From the NCBI GenBank assembly GCA_019916065.1, contig CM034241.1:14827728-14891727 (forward strand): DNA of 64,000 nt, given 5' to 3'. The notes beneath the pieces were generated by a model. The model was given only the letters and a program-made list of their open reading frames with translations, made no database searches and was not told the origin of the DNA. Source of the DNA: Vitellaria paradoxa. Lineage: Eukaryota; Streptophyta; Magnoliopsida; Ericales; Sapotaceae. How positions within the stretch are numbered: position 1 is the first letter of the stretch; each line of letters begins with the position of its first letter. A program made the translations under genes and the position numbers. This document shows positions 24,050 through 35,535 of the stretch, in pieces.

Positions 24050-25049
24050 ATTATATTGTGTATGAATTGATAAAATTTGTCCACTATTTATGGGGAGAAA
24101 GAGGACACAATTATCCTTGTTAATCTTTTTATCTCTACCATCCCTCAAAGTAAAATTTAGTTAGAAAACTAACTCACAATCTTTTGCCAATAGTAACTCT
24201 TCTAAATAAATTCTTATCAAATTTGGATTCTTGTACAGACCACTTTAATTAGGAAATTAATTATAGAAATTATTAATTAATTAATTCCATTATTCTCCCA
24301 CTTGGTCCCTACAATCATAATTTGATATAAGAAACATAAGGCGTGTAATAACATTAGAATAGTCATCTCAATTAAATAAAAAATTAATGAGATGGTTCCA
24401 TACTAATTTAAGAGCATGATTCTTTCTATGCATTACGTTATTAATAGCTTATTTAATAAGATTTATACGGTAAGTTATCATTAATGATTCAATAATGTCT
24501 TTTGTCAAAAGACTATTTTTGTCACATTAAACAATTCTCATGCATGTAAACAAATATTGCAAATCACAATGATAATAAGCCTCAAATATGAACTTAACAA
24601 ACTATACAATGGGATTATAAAAACACTAACCCAAAGTTTCTCTAATTTAAAACGCTTAATTATTTATTTATTTTTTTATCGTACCAAGCCAAAAAATTAT
24701 AAACTCGCATCAGCTTATCAAACACCATGAAAAACAATAGTCAATTATAACATTCAGCAAACAAATAATGTTTTAAAAATCTAATTTATCTCAAATCTTT
24801 ATGTAAAAGCCCATCATTCACATTAAATACTATCATCATTCACATTAGTGGGAACATGGACAGAGGATGGGCATCTATTCTTATGTGATTACTTAAGAAT
24901 TTTGACGAGAATATAAAATCAAGATCTATGCTAGAAGTTCGAAAAATATGACTCCTTTATTTATCTCAAATATATATATATTATCATGCAAAGGATATTT
25001 GTTAAGATAGTAATAACATAATGGAAGATCATGAGATCATAAACATAAG

Positions 25050-25061
25050 CTCTGGTACTAC
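25050..25061 (-). promoter_or_regulatory. Primer-binding site (initiator tRNA-Met, slightly decayed)
   Basis: Minus TAGTACCAGAGC differs from TGGTATCAGAGC at two positions and lies one base from the LTR end. Confidence 0.6.
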
Positions 25062-25062
25062 A

Positions 25063-25554
25063 TGTAACTTCATAATTAAATTTACACTTACTATTTAATT
25101 AGATACTTAGGATCATGATCTTTATGATATTCACATATGTTTCCTTAACTTACGTAATACAGTCAAGAACACATACCTTGAGCCATTGTTAATGGAAATC
25201 TGAATGCAGAAAGTTACCTCAAAATTTTTTTCTTGAATCTTTTGTTTGAACTAAAATAAAACCATTTTGAAAAGTAAGATTATTCCCTGTGGGCCTATAA
25301 AATGGATTGCGATTTTAATGTGTATGAATTAATAAAATTCATCCACTAGTTATAAAGAAAGAAAGGACCCAATTATCCCAATTAATCATTTAATCTCTAC
25401 TATCCATCAAAATAGAATTTGGGTAGAAAACTAACTCATAATCTTTTGCCAATAATGACTCTTCTAAATAAATCGTTATTAGATTTGGGTTCTTATATGA
25501 AGTACTTTAATTAGAAAATTGATTATAAGAATTATTAATTAATTAATTCCAATA
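25063..25554 (-). repeat. 5' LTR of the small copia derivative (492 bp)
   Basis: Read on minus it starts TATTGGAATTAATT (expected TGTTGG) and ends AAGTTACA beside the primer site. Minus TTTTATAGGCC (near 25300) could be its TATA box. The other LTR keeps only about 243 bp. Confidence 0.6.
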
Positions 25555-25884
25555 GTTACATCTACATGTTGATGTGATCCAATCATTTAGCCAAGAGGCA
25601 ATTTATTTCACCTCTTGAGAGTTTTTAATGCATCCTTTATCATGTTGGTTTGCCATTATTCAAGAAATAGTATGGATATGGTTCTGTGTGCACCTAATTA
25701 TCAGCTGATTTTCCATTGTTCAAAACATAGAGAGGATAGTAACCTCACTTGTGTCTAATTATCACTTGTCCCAAGGTTAAGGGTTGATAGAAATATAGGA
25801 ATGTATTGCATAAATTTATTTGTATTTAGTCTCATTCCTTATGAATAGTTGTAGGATTTATATTATTATTATTGTTGTTGTTAT
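25555..25884. other. Short intergenic spacer
   Basis: No ORF. A degenerate repeat of about 75 bp is visible (GGTTTGCCATTATTCAAGAA near 25657 and GATTTTCCATTGTTCAAAAC near 25709), then a TTG/TTA-rich stretch before the next LTR. Confidence 0.35.
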
Positions 25885-26600
25885 TGTCATACCTCGAATC
25901 TCGTGACCCGAGTGATGAGTGAATAAACATATAAACCATGTACATAGTATCATTTCCATTATCAGAGCATTATAACCTCATTGGAGTAACAAGCATATTA
26001 ACTAACAGTAATAATAAAACAAACCAGGCCTTGGCTCAGCCAGGCTACTAGGTTCCAACACATCCTAAAATAATAAATAACATAGGCTTATGGTCTTTAC
26101 AACCCAATAAAATAATATCCTTAATTAAAATAATATTATAGCCCTGCAAATAATATTAAACTTAAGCAATTAAAAAGCAAATGTCTGTAACTACCATGCA
26201 ACTCTTAGCTCAATTCAATGTGCAACTAGACCTTTAGGTCCTGGACCTACAACAGAGTCTGTAGGGATGTGAGCACCAACTACTTGTGCCCACGATACAT
26301 AATACCAACATATATGATATGTAAAGCAAAAACATGCAGTATAATTATGATTAATAAATCAACATTTTCAACTTAATCATAATGAATCACCAATAACAAG
26401 TATCAACAAAATCAAATAGGTGAATAACATCTCACAACATCAGTATAGTATAGCATTTAAGTTCAAATACCAATCATCATTATAAATCTCAACATTTTAA
26501 TTAAATTATTATCTTTCTTCACATCATCATCGTTATTTTTCAGTCACATTTTCATTTCCATTTTAAGTCCATGGGGTGGTTACAATCAATGTCATCATTC

Positions 26601-26705
26601 AGGGCCACGATTAGCCACAATATACATTTTCGTTAAAGGTCACGATTAGCCACAATGTACATCATCGTTAAGGGCCATGATTAGCCACAATACATGTCAT
26701 GTTGT
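26601..26705. repeat. 35-bp tandem repeat, three copies
   Basis: AGGGCCACGATTAGCCACAA starts at 26601, and variants follow at 26636 and 26671, an exact 35-bp spacing. It lies inside the chromovirus LTR. Confidence 0.85.
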
Positions 26706-27843
26706 AGGCTACTAACCTATCAGCATGAATACCAATCCCTACAGAGGTTTCGGGTATTTCAACCCTAAGGTAATCTCAGTACCCTTCCTATTTCCTCATA
26801 TCCTGCATCTCAATATCACAATATTAATCTCAATGTCATTTTATCTCATTTACAATTCTCATAACCATTGCCACATTTTCACCATCTCAAACTTTCAAAC
26901 AACACATAAGTACATTCTAATCAACTACAATACTTTAAGATTTATTATTTTTTTCTCTTTCTACTTCTCTTATTCAAAATTTTATTCATTTACCATCACT
27001 TGTCAATAAGAGTTCTAACAGTACAAATTTATCATATTATTCATGTATCCTCAAATCACAAATTGAATAACAAATAATTTAATTTCAAATCATTAAACAC
27101 ATTCTCAAGATCACAAAAGTAAACCTATTAGATAAATTAAATATCATGCAAAAGTATAAGTTTTAAAACCTTTGTATATTCATAGTGGAAAGGCCAAATA
27201 AAACTAGGTCAGAAATTTGAACAACAGTCGGTGGGTGCCTAACTATATTTTCTCATGTGCACCCAATAGAAAAGTGTCTCATGCACCCAAGACAGCAGGC
27301 GCCAAATAGAATAGTGTCTTGTGCGCCCAAGATTTGGATAGAATTTCATTTTTTTGATGCTCCGTTTTCTATTCTGTTGTGATTATTCACTTGGTACCTC
27401 AAATTTGCTCAGTTTGGAACAAAATTCTTGCAATCTTTAATTTTGAACATCATCACAAAACTTATAGGCATTAAATGGAATACACAATTTGGGTTTTTAT
27501 CAATCATGAATCCAAATATTGATTAAATTTCATCTTTTTCATTACAGGCATATATATTCACATATATACGTATATAACTCCCATTATCTCCCACTAATTT
27601 CATCCAAAGCTTAAAATAATCATGTTAATATTATTTTGATCTTTTCTACACATCATATATGTGAGTAAGAGGCATAAAATCCCTACCTCAAGCGAAGAAA
27701 TGGAGGAAACAGTGAGTTTAGCAACGATTGTAACTTCACTGCCAAGCTTGGAAAACTTCAAGTAGACCGTATCCCAAACTGTTAATCCTAACAACAAACT
27801 GATTGCACACACATGTTCAATATTGATTTGATTTCATTCTTAC

Positions 27844-28177
27844 TGTAATACCCCGGACTTTGTATTAACATAAGTATAAGGTTTTTGATGTATTTTGGAA
27901 GTAATGTACGTTAATTTAGTGGAATGAATCATTTATGGTGCTTTAGAGTTGAGAACTTTGAAAGATATGGGTTAGGCCATCAAAAGTAGGCATTTTAGCC
28001 AAGTGCAAGAAAAAGAGGCACCTTGGGCGCACAAGGCATGGGTGCCCAAGGAACAGTAGATTTGACAGACATGAGTTGCTCTGCATTTTTCAGCCGACCC
28101 CTCTCCCCTATGAACCTATATCTAGCTAGGGGTGATGAGGGGGTTTGAGATTCACTGTTTGAGGGATTAATTTATTG

Positions 28178-28208
<31 letters not shown>

Positions 28209-28966
28209 TGAGATGGTGCAAGAAAGATAGAGAGAAGTTGATTGGAGGGGAAGAAATCGGGTGAAGAAGCAAAGGAAGAAGAACAAAGAAGGAGAACAAG
28301 TAACTGGGTGGAGAAAATTGAAGGTAGGTCTTTCTAACCTTCATGGAAATCAAATTCTTCTTGCAAAAGTGAAATTGAAACCTCAAGGAACCTTTCTATG
28401 TAATTTATTTGTAGTTTGGATGAAGAAGAGAGAAGATTAAGTCCATCAAAGCTTGAGGGTTTGGAAGCTCAAAACACCTTCTTGTTGATCCATCTTCTTA
28501 CATCTTGAGGTAGGGATTCAATGCCTCATTCTCACATATGTGATGTGTAATAAGGAGTAGATTACCATTAGAAAACCCTTTTTAAATGTTGGTTACATTC
28601 ACGAAAGAAAATAGGAGTTATACACATGAATATATATATGTATAGGTTCAGAAAGTGAAAATGGTATTTTGATCCCTAACTTGACTTTTGGTTGATGAAA
28701 ACTCAAATTTATGATTTTGTTTGGTACCTAAGAACCTTGTGTTGATGTTAGGAACATGAAACTTTAGGTATTTTTTACTTTAACTTGGTCAATTTGAGGT
28801 CCTAAGGATGAGAAACCACGAAACCAGAAAACAGGGTATGAAACCCGAAACTTGGCCCAAGCTGTGGGCGCACAATGGGGACATAGTTGGGCGCCTAACC
28901 CCTTGGGCACCCAACCCTTAGGCGCACAAGGTGTGGGCGCCCAAGCCCCTTGGGTACACGGTTGAG
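27844..28966 (+). repeat. 5' LTR, truncated at its 3' end
   Basis: Matches the 3' LTR from its first base to about 28966, then passes directly into reverse transcriptase. Relative to the 3' LTR it also lacks about 65 bp of the GGGCGCCC-type palindromic array near 28045. The A/T-rich ORF at 28126-28386 is incidental, produced by a (TA)n tract. Confidence 0.85.
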
Positions 28967-31689
28967 TTAGGGTGTGCCAGCATTATTCACAGCTAAGAAG
29001 AATGGGACTTTGAGAATGTGCATTGATTACAGGAAATTGAACAGGGTAACTATCAAGAATAGATACCCGTTTCCAAGAATTGACGATTTATTTGATCAAC
29101 TGAAGGGATCATTGTTGTTTTCAAAGATTGATCTATGATTTGGGTACCACCAAGTGAGGATAAGAGAAGAAGACATTCCAAAGATGACGTTCAAGACTCG
29201 GTATGGTCGTTACGAGTTTCTGGTTATGCCTTTTGGTTTGACAAATACACTGGCAGTCTTTATGGACTTGATGAATTGATTTTTCAAAGATTATTTGGAT
29301 AAGTTTGTGGTGGTATTCATAGATGATGTCTTGGTGTATTCTAAGTAAGAAGAAGAACATGAACAACATTTGAGACTTGTACTGCAAAGGTTAAAGGATC
29401 ATCAGTTATATGCATTGTGAGTTTTGGCTTAGAAAGGTTAAATTTTTGGGACATATTGTCTCGGAGGAAGGAGTAGCAGTGGACCCATCCAAAATTGAAG
29501 CTATTTTGGAATGGGCTCAACCAAAGTTCGCATTTGAGATCCGCAGGTTCCTTGGGTTAGTAGGATACTACAGAAGGTTTGTCTCAGATTTCTCTAGATT
29601 AGCAACCCCGCTGACTAGATTAGCCCGAAAAGGAATCAAATTCGAATGGAGTGATGCATGTGAAAGATCATTTCAAGAGATAAAAAAGAGATTGACTACT
29701 GCACCAGTATTAGTCATCCCAGAGAAGGGAGTCGGTTACTTGGTATATTGTGATGCGTCACGAGAAGGACTAGGGTGTGTTCTTATGTAAAATGGACGAG
29801 TGGTAGCATATGGTTCAAGACAGTTGAAGAATCATGAAAAGAATTATCCAGTGCATGATTTGGAGCTAGCAGCAGTCATTTTTGTCTTAAAGAGTTGGAG
29901 GCATTATTTGTATGGTGAGAGATTTGAAGTATTCTCGGACCACAAAAGCTTGAAGTATATTTTTACTCAGAGAGACCTGAATTTGAGGCAGCAGTGATGG
30001 ATGGAGTACATGGAGGATTATGACTTTGAATTGCATTACCATCCAGGTAAGGCTAATGTGGCTGCAGATGCATTAAGCAGAAAGAGCAGAAGTGCCATGG
30101 CTTGTGTAGCAGTTAAAGAATGGGAAATGATGGGGATATTGAATGAATTTGAATTAGAACTTGAAGAGGGAGAGGAACAAGGGATGATGCATATTGTTGT
30201 CACCCAGCCAGCCTTAATCAATAGGGTAATTGAGGCTCAAAAGTTAAATGAGGAAGTTAATGATGTTTGTATTAAAATAAGGGGGCGAGTGGATATTCCA
30301 GGCTAGGCAGTAGGTGATGATGGAGTGGTCAGATATCAAGGGAGAATCTTTATACCCTCCTCAGTTAGAAAGGAAGTTTTGAGGGAATTTTACCATTCCT
30401 GGCTAGCAGTGCATCTGGGGATACAAAAATGTATCATGACTTAAAAAGGCAGTTTTATTGGGTAGGAATGAAGAAAGATGTGACGGAGTTTATTAGAAAG
30501 TGTCTAACTTGTCAGCAGGTGAAGGCGGAGCATCAGAGACCAGTTGGATTGTTACAACCATTGCCAATATCTAAGTGGAAATAGGAAAACGTGACCATAG
30601 ATTTTGTGTCAGGATTGCCAAAGACAAAAAGAGGTTGTGATGCCATATGGGTGATTATTGATCAACTGACCAAGTCGGCTCACTTCTTGTCAATGCGAAT
30701 GATGGATTCCATGGACTCTTTGGCTCGATTGTACATCCGAGAAATTGTGAGGCTATATGGGACGCTAATGTCTATTGTCTCAGACCGAGACTCTCGTTTC
30801 ATTTCTCGATTCTAGCAGAGTTTTCAAGCAGTTATGGGGGCAGAGTTATGTTTTAGTATGGCTTATCATCCCTAAACTGATGGACAGTCAAAACGAACAA
30901 TTTAGATTTTAGAAGATATGTTTTGAGCTTGTGTGTTGGACTGTAAAGGAAATTAGGAAGATCATTTGCCATTGGTGGAGTTTGCTTATAACAACAGTTA
31001 CCAAGCTAGTATTGGAATGGCACCATTTGAGGCATTATATGGAAGACCATGTAGATCCCCAGTGTGTTGGACACAAGTTGGAGAAGTAGCCATGATTGGG
31101 CCAAAGTTAGTTTATGAAACTAATGAAAAGATCAAGGTAATTAGGCAAAGATTGGAGACAGCACGCAGTCGCCAGAAGAGTTATACAGATCAAAGGAGGA
31201 GGCCTTTAGAGTTTCAAGTGGGGGATCATGTTTTTCTGAAAGTGTCACCGCAGAAGGGACAGTGGATTTAGTAGGTGAGGGAAGTTATCTCCCAGATACA
31301 TTGGCCTGTTTGAAATACAAGCAAGAGTTGGAGAGGTTGCTTACTAGTTGGCATTGCACCCCATATGTCTGGAGTGCACGAAGTTTTTCATGTCTCTTTG
31401 TTGCGTAAGTACATTCCAGACTTTACACATGTGCTAAATTGGACTGAATTGGAAATAAATTCGGATGTGAAGTATGAAGTTCAGCCGGTTCAGATTTTGG
31501 ATGCTCGAGACCAAGTTCTTCGAGGTAAAACCATTCCCTTGGTTCGAGTGTTATGGAAACATCATGGAGTGGAAGAATCAACTTGGGAATGTGAGATCGT
31601 AATGCAAGAATGATACCCACATTTGTTCACTTGAGGTTATGACTCTTAAGGTTATGTTATGTACTAAATTTCCAAGACGAAATTTTTTG
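28967..31689 (+). pseudogene. Chromovirus pol remnant: reverse transcriptase, RNase H, integrase, chromodomain
   Basis: Pol copies element RNA into DNA and integrates it. RT starts mid-domain at [19 protein letters not shown] and carries the catalytic FIDD (near 29320). RNase H follows ([20 protein letters not shown], then ADALSRKS near 30080). Next come the integrase zinc-finger region (CLTCQQVKAEHQRPVG near 30510), a DDE core ([12 protein letters not shown] near 30590, SDRDSRF near 30780) and a C-terminal chromodomain (ILDARDQVLRGKTIPLVRVL, near 31495-31555) that in this family targets heterochromatin. About ten in-frame stops and at least two frameshifts make it non-functional. Nearly all stops are one C-to-T or G-to-A step from the expected codon. 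Confidence 0.9.
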
Positions 31690-31701
31690 AAAGGGGGAGA
31701 A
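31690..31701 (+). promoter_or_regulatory. Polypurine tract
   Basis: AAAGGGGGAGAA directly precedes the 3' LTR start TGTAATACCCC. Confidence 0.85.
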
Positions 31702-34325
31702 TGTAATACCCCGGACTTTATATTAACATAAGTATAAGGTTTCTGATGTATTTTGGAAGTAATGTACATTAATTTAGTGGAATGAATCATTTATGGTGCT
31801 TTAGAGTTGAGAACTTTGAAAGAGATGGGTTAGGCCATCAAAAGTAGGCATTTTAGCCAAGTGTAAGAAAAAGAGGCACCTTGGGTGCACAAGGCATGGG
31901 CGCCAAAGGTCTGGGGCGCACAAGTCATGGGCACCCAAGGTCATGGGAGCCCACTTGAGAAGGTATGGGCGCCCAAGGAACAGTGGATTTGATAGACATG
32001 AGTTGCTCTACATTTTTCAGTCGACCTCTCTCCCCTATGAACCTATATCTAGCTAGGGGTGAGGAGGGGGTCTGAGATCCACTGTTTGGGGGATTAATTT
32101 ATTGATATATATATATTGGTGAGATGATGCAAGAAAGAGAGAGAGAAATGGATTGGAGGAGAAGAAACCAAGTGAAGAAGCAAAGGAAGAACAAAGAAAG
32201 AGAACAAGGAACTGGCTAGAGAAAATTGAAGGTAGGTCTTTCTAACCTTCATGGAAATCAAATTCCTCTTGCACAAGTGAAATTGAAACCTCAAGGAACC
32301 TTTCTATGTAATTTATTTGTAGTTTGGATGAAGGAGAAAGGATATTAAGTCCATCAAAGCTTGAGGGTTTGAAAGCTCAAAACACCTTCTTGTTGATCCA
32401 TCTTCTTACATCTTGAGGTAGGGATTGAATGCCTCATTCTCACCTATGTGATGTGCAACAAGGAGTAGATTACCATTAGAAAACCATTTTTAAATGTTGG
32501 TTACATTCATGGAAGAAAATAGGAGTTATAAACATGTATATATATATATATATGTATAGGTTGAGAGAGTGAAAATGGTATTTTGATCCCTAACTTGACT
32601 TTTGTTTGATGAAACTCAAATTTATGATTTTGTTTGGTACCTAAGAACCTTGTGTTGATGTTAGGAACATGAAACTTTAGGTATTTTTACTTTAACTTGG
32701 TCAATTTGAGGTCCTAAGGGCGAGAAATCATGAAACCCAAAAACAGGGTATGAAACCCAAAACTTGGCCCAAGCTGTGGGCGCACGAGGGGGACACAGTC
32801 GAGCGCCCAAGCCCCTTGGGCGCACAGCTGAGTGTCAGCTTGGGCTCCTACCGAGCCTAGGTCACTTTTCCTAACTTTGCTTAGTTTGACCTCCTACCTT
32901 AGACTTATGAAAGAGTTGGTAACTTGTTTTTACATGAGACTTTTACTTGATTAATTGCATGGATTTTAAAAGGGAAATGAGCTTTAAAAGGTGATTAAGG
33001 ATTGGTTATCTTAAGCTAATGGGATTTAACTTCTAAGGGTAAGTGAATGTCACCTTGAATTGTATGAATTGGAATATTACTTTAAGGTAAGAGTCTTAAT
33101 TGAATAGAATTGTGAATATGCCTTGATGTAAAATAAATGTTGAAGTTTATGAACTTTTGATTGATTAAGTGAAATATGACTTGACAAAGGGACTCATGTT
33201 CTTAATGTCGGTAAATGGGAGATGCTTAATATGGTTTGATCTATGCGATATGTAATGAGCCATGAGAAGAACTGTAACATTGACATGTGTGTTGAATAGT
33301 AGATGATGATGAATGTGAACCTATGAAAGATGAGATGGTATGTGATAAATGGGTGTTTGTGTGCTAGGGGCCCTGGTGGGGTGCGGAAATAGAAAGGGTT
33401 TAGAGAGTGCCCTCGGGTTGAGAGTTTCGAAACCTACACAGGGTTTGGTGTCAATGCCAGTGGGTTAGTAGCCCACAACATTGTGTGTGTTTTGGCTCCT
33501 CGTGGCCCTGGACAGCGATTCTAAATAACGACATCGGTTTATCATTTCCGTTGGGTATTGGCCCATAAAAGATGATAACGTGTATGCACCCATCCCCCGA
33601 TGACCTGTGTGGTTATGGTTGTGCAATGTAATGATGAATGGATGATGATGTGAATATGGTTATTTGATTGAATATTACTCAAGTGATAAAATGGTGTTGA
33701 AATATGAATGAAATTGAAGTTTGAATTGGAAAACATAAACATTAACCGAAACTGAAATCTTAAACTTTGACATTGTTGAATGAATACATGTTTCCACTTA
33801 TTTTGGCTATTGGTTATTTTAATGAAATGTTATAACTCTAGAAAATGTTAAAGTGGCTAACCTTACTTGAACTGCATTGCATGATTAGATTGCATACCAT
33901 ATATGTTTGCTTGAGACATCATGGGCACAAGTGGACCCGTGCTCACATCCCTATAGATTTTGATGTAGGAACAGGCTACAACAATCAGGTGGGCTAATGG
34001 GATTGGACTAGAAGTGCATTGTATGAACCCTCCTAAAACTCAGCAAGGCTTTTGGTCTCTTAATGCAAGTTTTAAATTGAACCTGAAATGTTGTACATTT
34101 CTAGACTTATTCGATTTAGTTGTAATGGCCTTAAAGCCTAGATTAGGTATTAACGGTATATGCAGTATGTGACCTGGCAATAGTCAAGGTTAACTTATGT
34201 TATCTTATCATATGTCTCGGGCTCACTAGTTTACATTGCGTTGCTCTGATCATGGGTGGTTATGCTAGTGCATGTTGTGTGTGTTTATCACTCAACCCTC
34301 GAGTCATAAGATCCGGGGCGTGACA
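31702..34325 (+). repeat. 3' LTR of the inner chromovirus (2624 bp)
   Basis: Starts after the polypurine tract and ends GGGGCGTGACA before CTTAC. An array of TGGGCGCCCA-type palindromes is at about 31880-31985 and another at 32775-32830. ORFs inside (32094-32294, 33542-33742 minus) look incidental. Confidence 0.9.
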
Positions 34326-34935
34326 CTTACAAAATTAATTTGAGTTTGGTTGAGGTTTGATTAACTTGCCAAACCTTAGTCTCTTTCGGCTTTCTTCCTG
34401 GTTCTTTCTTCTTCTCTTCGGCCAAATTATCTCTCTCTCCTCCATTACATATACATATACACACATATGGTTAGAGAACAAACCAGTGACAATGGTCTAT
34501 CTCCCTCTCTTACACTCTACCATAGTAGCTTAAAAAGGTTAAAATGGAAATGACCAAGTGTAAATCAAATTGATAGAGGCAAAATCTGACTAAGCAAAAT
34601 CTCAAGTGCCTAACCCTTCTTAGGTGTACACTCGCCATCGCGTGTGCCCACGAAAACTTCCTCCCGTGTGCCTATCATTGCATACGCCCATGGAAACTTT
34701 CTCTTGTACACTCAGGAGCTCCTTTCCTTGGCCAATTGTGTGATCCTAACATTCTAAGGCCCAACATGTTTTATAAACACAACAAGCTTAAAATTTTCAA
34801 ACTCACCCTATAATTTTATTTATCTTCCATTCCATCATATCTATTTTCAAAATTACTTAATCATAAAAAAAAGAAATTCTCGAGTTATCACAATCTCGTC
34901 TCTTTATAAAAATTTTGTTCTTGAAATTTATTGCA

Positions 34936-35535
34936 TAATCTATGAAAATAATTGTAGAAATCGTTCCTGCATCTCGAACTCACGCTTCCAAGTAGATTCT
35001 TTAACACTATGATGCTTCCACAATACTTGAACTAAGGGAATCATCTTAGCTCGAAGTATTTGTTCTCGGGATTCCATAATCTGAACTAGCCTTACTTCAT
35101 ATATCACATCTAAATCAACCTCTAATTTAGTCCAATCAAGCATGTGACCAAGTTCTGGAATATACTTACATAGCATCATGACATGAAATGCCTTATGCAC
35201 TCCAGACAACTATGGTGGTAACGCCAATCGGTAAGTGACTTATCTGGCTTTTGCCAAAATTTTGAATGGACTGATATACTTGGGAGATAACTTTCCTCGT
35301 CTACCAAATCTAAACTATCCCTTCCACGGTGACACTTTTAGGAATACATGATCTCCCACTTGAAATTCTAAAGGTCTACGCCTTTGATCCGCACAACTTT
35401 TTTGGCGACTACGTGCTATTTCCAACCTCTATCTAATAACCTTGATCTTTTTATTGGTTTCTCGAACTAATTCAAGTCCAATTACTACTATTTTTTCGAC
35501 TTAAGTCTAACAAATTGGTGATCTACACAAACTAA
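34936..35535 (-). pseudogene. Integrase C-terminus and chromodomain of the outer, minus-strand chromovirus
   Basis: On minus this reads CRSPIC, stop, T, stop, then VEKIVVIGLELVRETNKKIK, RSRQKSCADQRRRPLEFQVG, SGVHKAFHVMMLCKYIPELG and a chromodomain core IPLVQVLWKHHSVKESTW. It is collinear with 31050-31613 of the inner element. The two early stops correspond to Trp (TGG to TAG) and Gln (CAA to TAA). Downstream on minus, a decayed polypurine region leads into the split LTR. The element is truncated at about 35535, where similarity ends. It tells us which element was the host of the nested insertion. Confidence 0.85.

Larger units (their letters stand above)
24050..25554 (-). mobile_element. Small non-coding Ty1/copia derivative (minus strand)
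   Basis: Two direct repeats (24050-24292 and 25317-25554) enclose about 760 bp of internal sequence without ORFs. On minus, the primer-binding site TAGTACCAGAGC (25050-25061) follows the right LTR, and the purine-rich GGGACCAAGTGGGAGAA (24293-24309) precedes the left LTR. The arrangement is therefore 5' LTR (right), primer site, short internal region, polypurine tract, truncated 3' LTR (left). With no coding capacity it resembles a TRIM/LARD-type non-autonomous element or a deletion derivative. Confidence 0.65.
27844..34325 (+). mobile_element. Chromovirus (Ty3, Tekay/Del-like), internally deleted, target duplication CTTAC
   Basis: Begins TGTAATACCCCGG at 27844 and ends CCGGGGCGTGACA at 34325, flanked by CTTAC at 27839-27843 and 34326-34330. 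It contains a truncated 5' LTR, RT-RNaseH-integrase remnants ending in a chromodomain, a polypurine tract and a full 3' LTR. Gag, protease and the primer site are missing. Over the first roughly 180 bases the two LTRs differ at about five sites, so the insertion is fairly old but clearly younger than the LTR it interrupts. Confidence 0.9.
25885..34892 (-). repeat. 3' LTR of a minus-strand chromovirus, split by another chromovirus (about 2521 bp without it)
   Basis: Left end (plus) TGTCATACCTCGAATCTCG; right end ...TTATCACA at 34892, which on minus reads TGTGATAACTCGAG just after a purine-rich tract and the integrase end (34936-35535). Removing the inner element and one CTTAC copy gives 2521 bp, close to the 2624 bp of the inner element's own LTR. 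Internal phrases match that LTR (minus TGTGGGCACAAGTAGTTGG... against the plus stretch at 33925-33945), supporting one family. Confidence 0.85.

Noticed and set aside
28126..28386. Minus ORF with Tyr-Ile repeats in the chromovirus LTR
   Set aside because: Comes from a (TA)n tract; the 3' LTR counterpart differs in length and frame.
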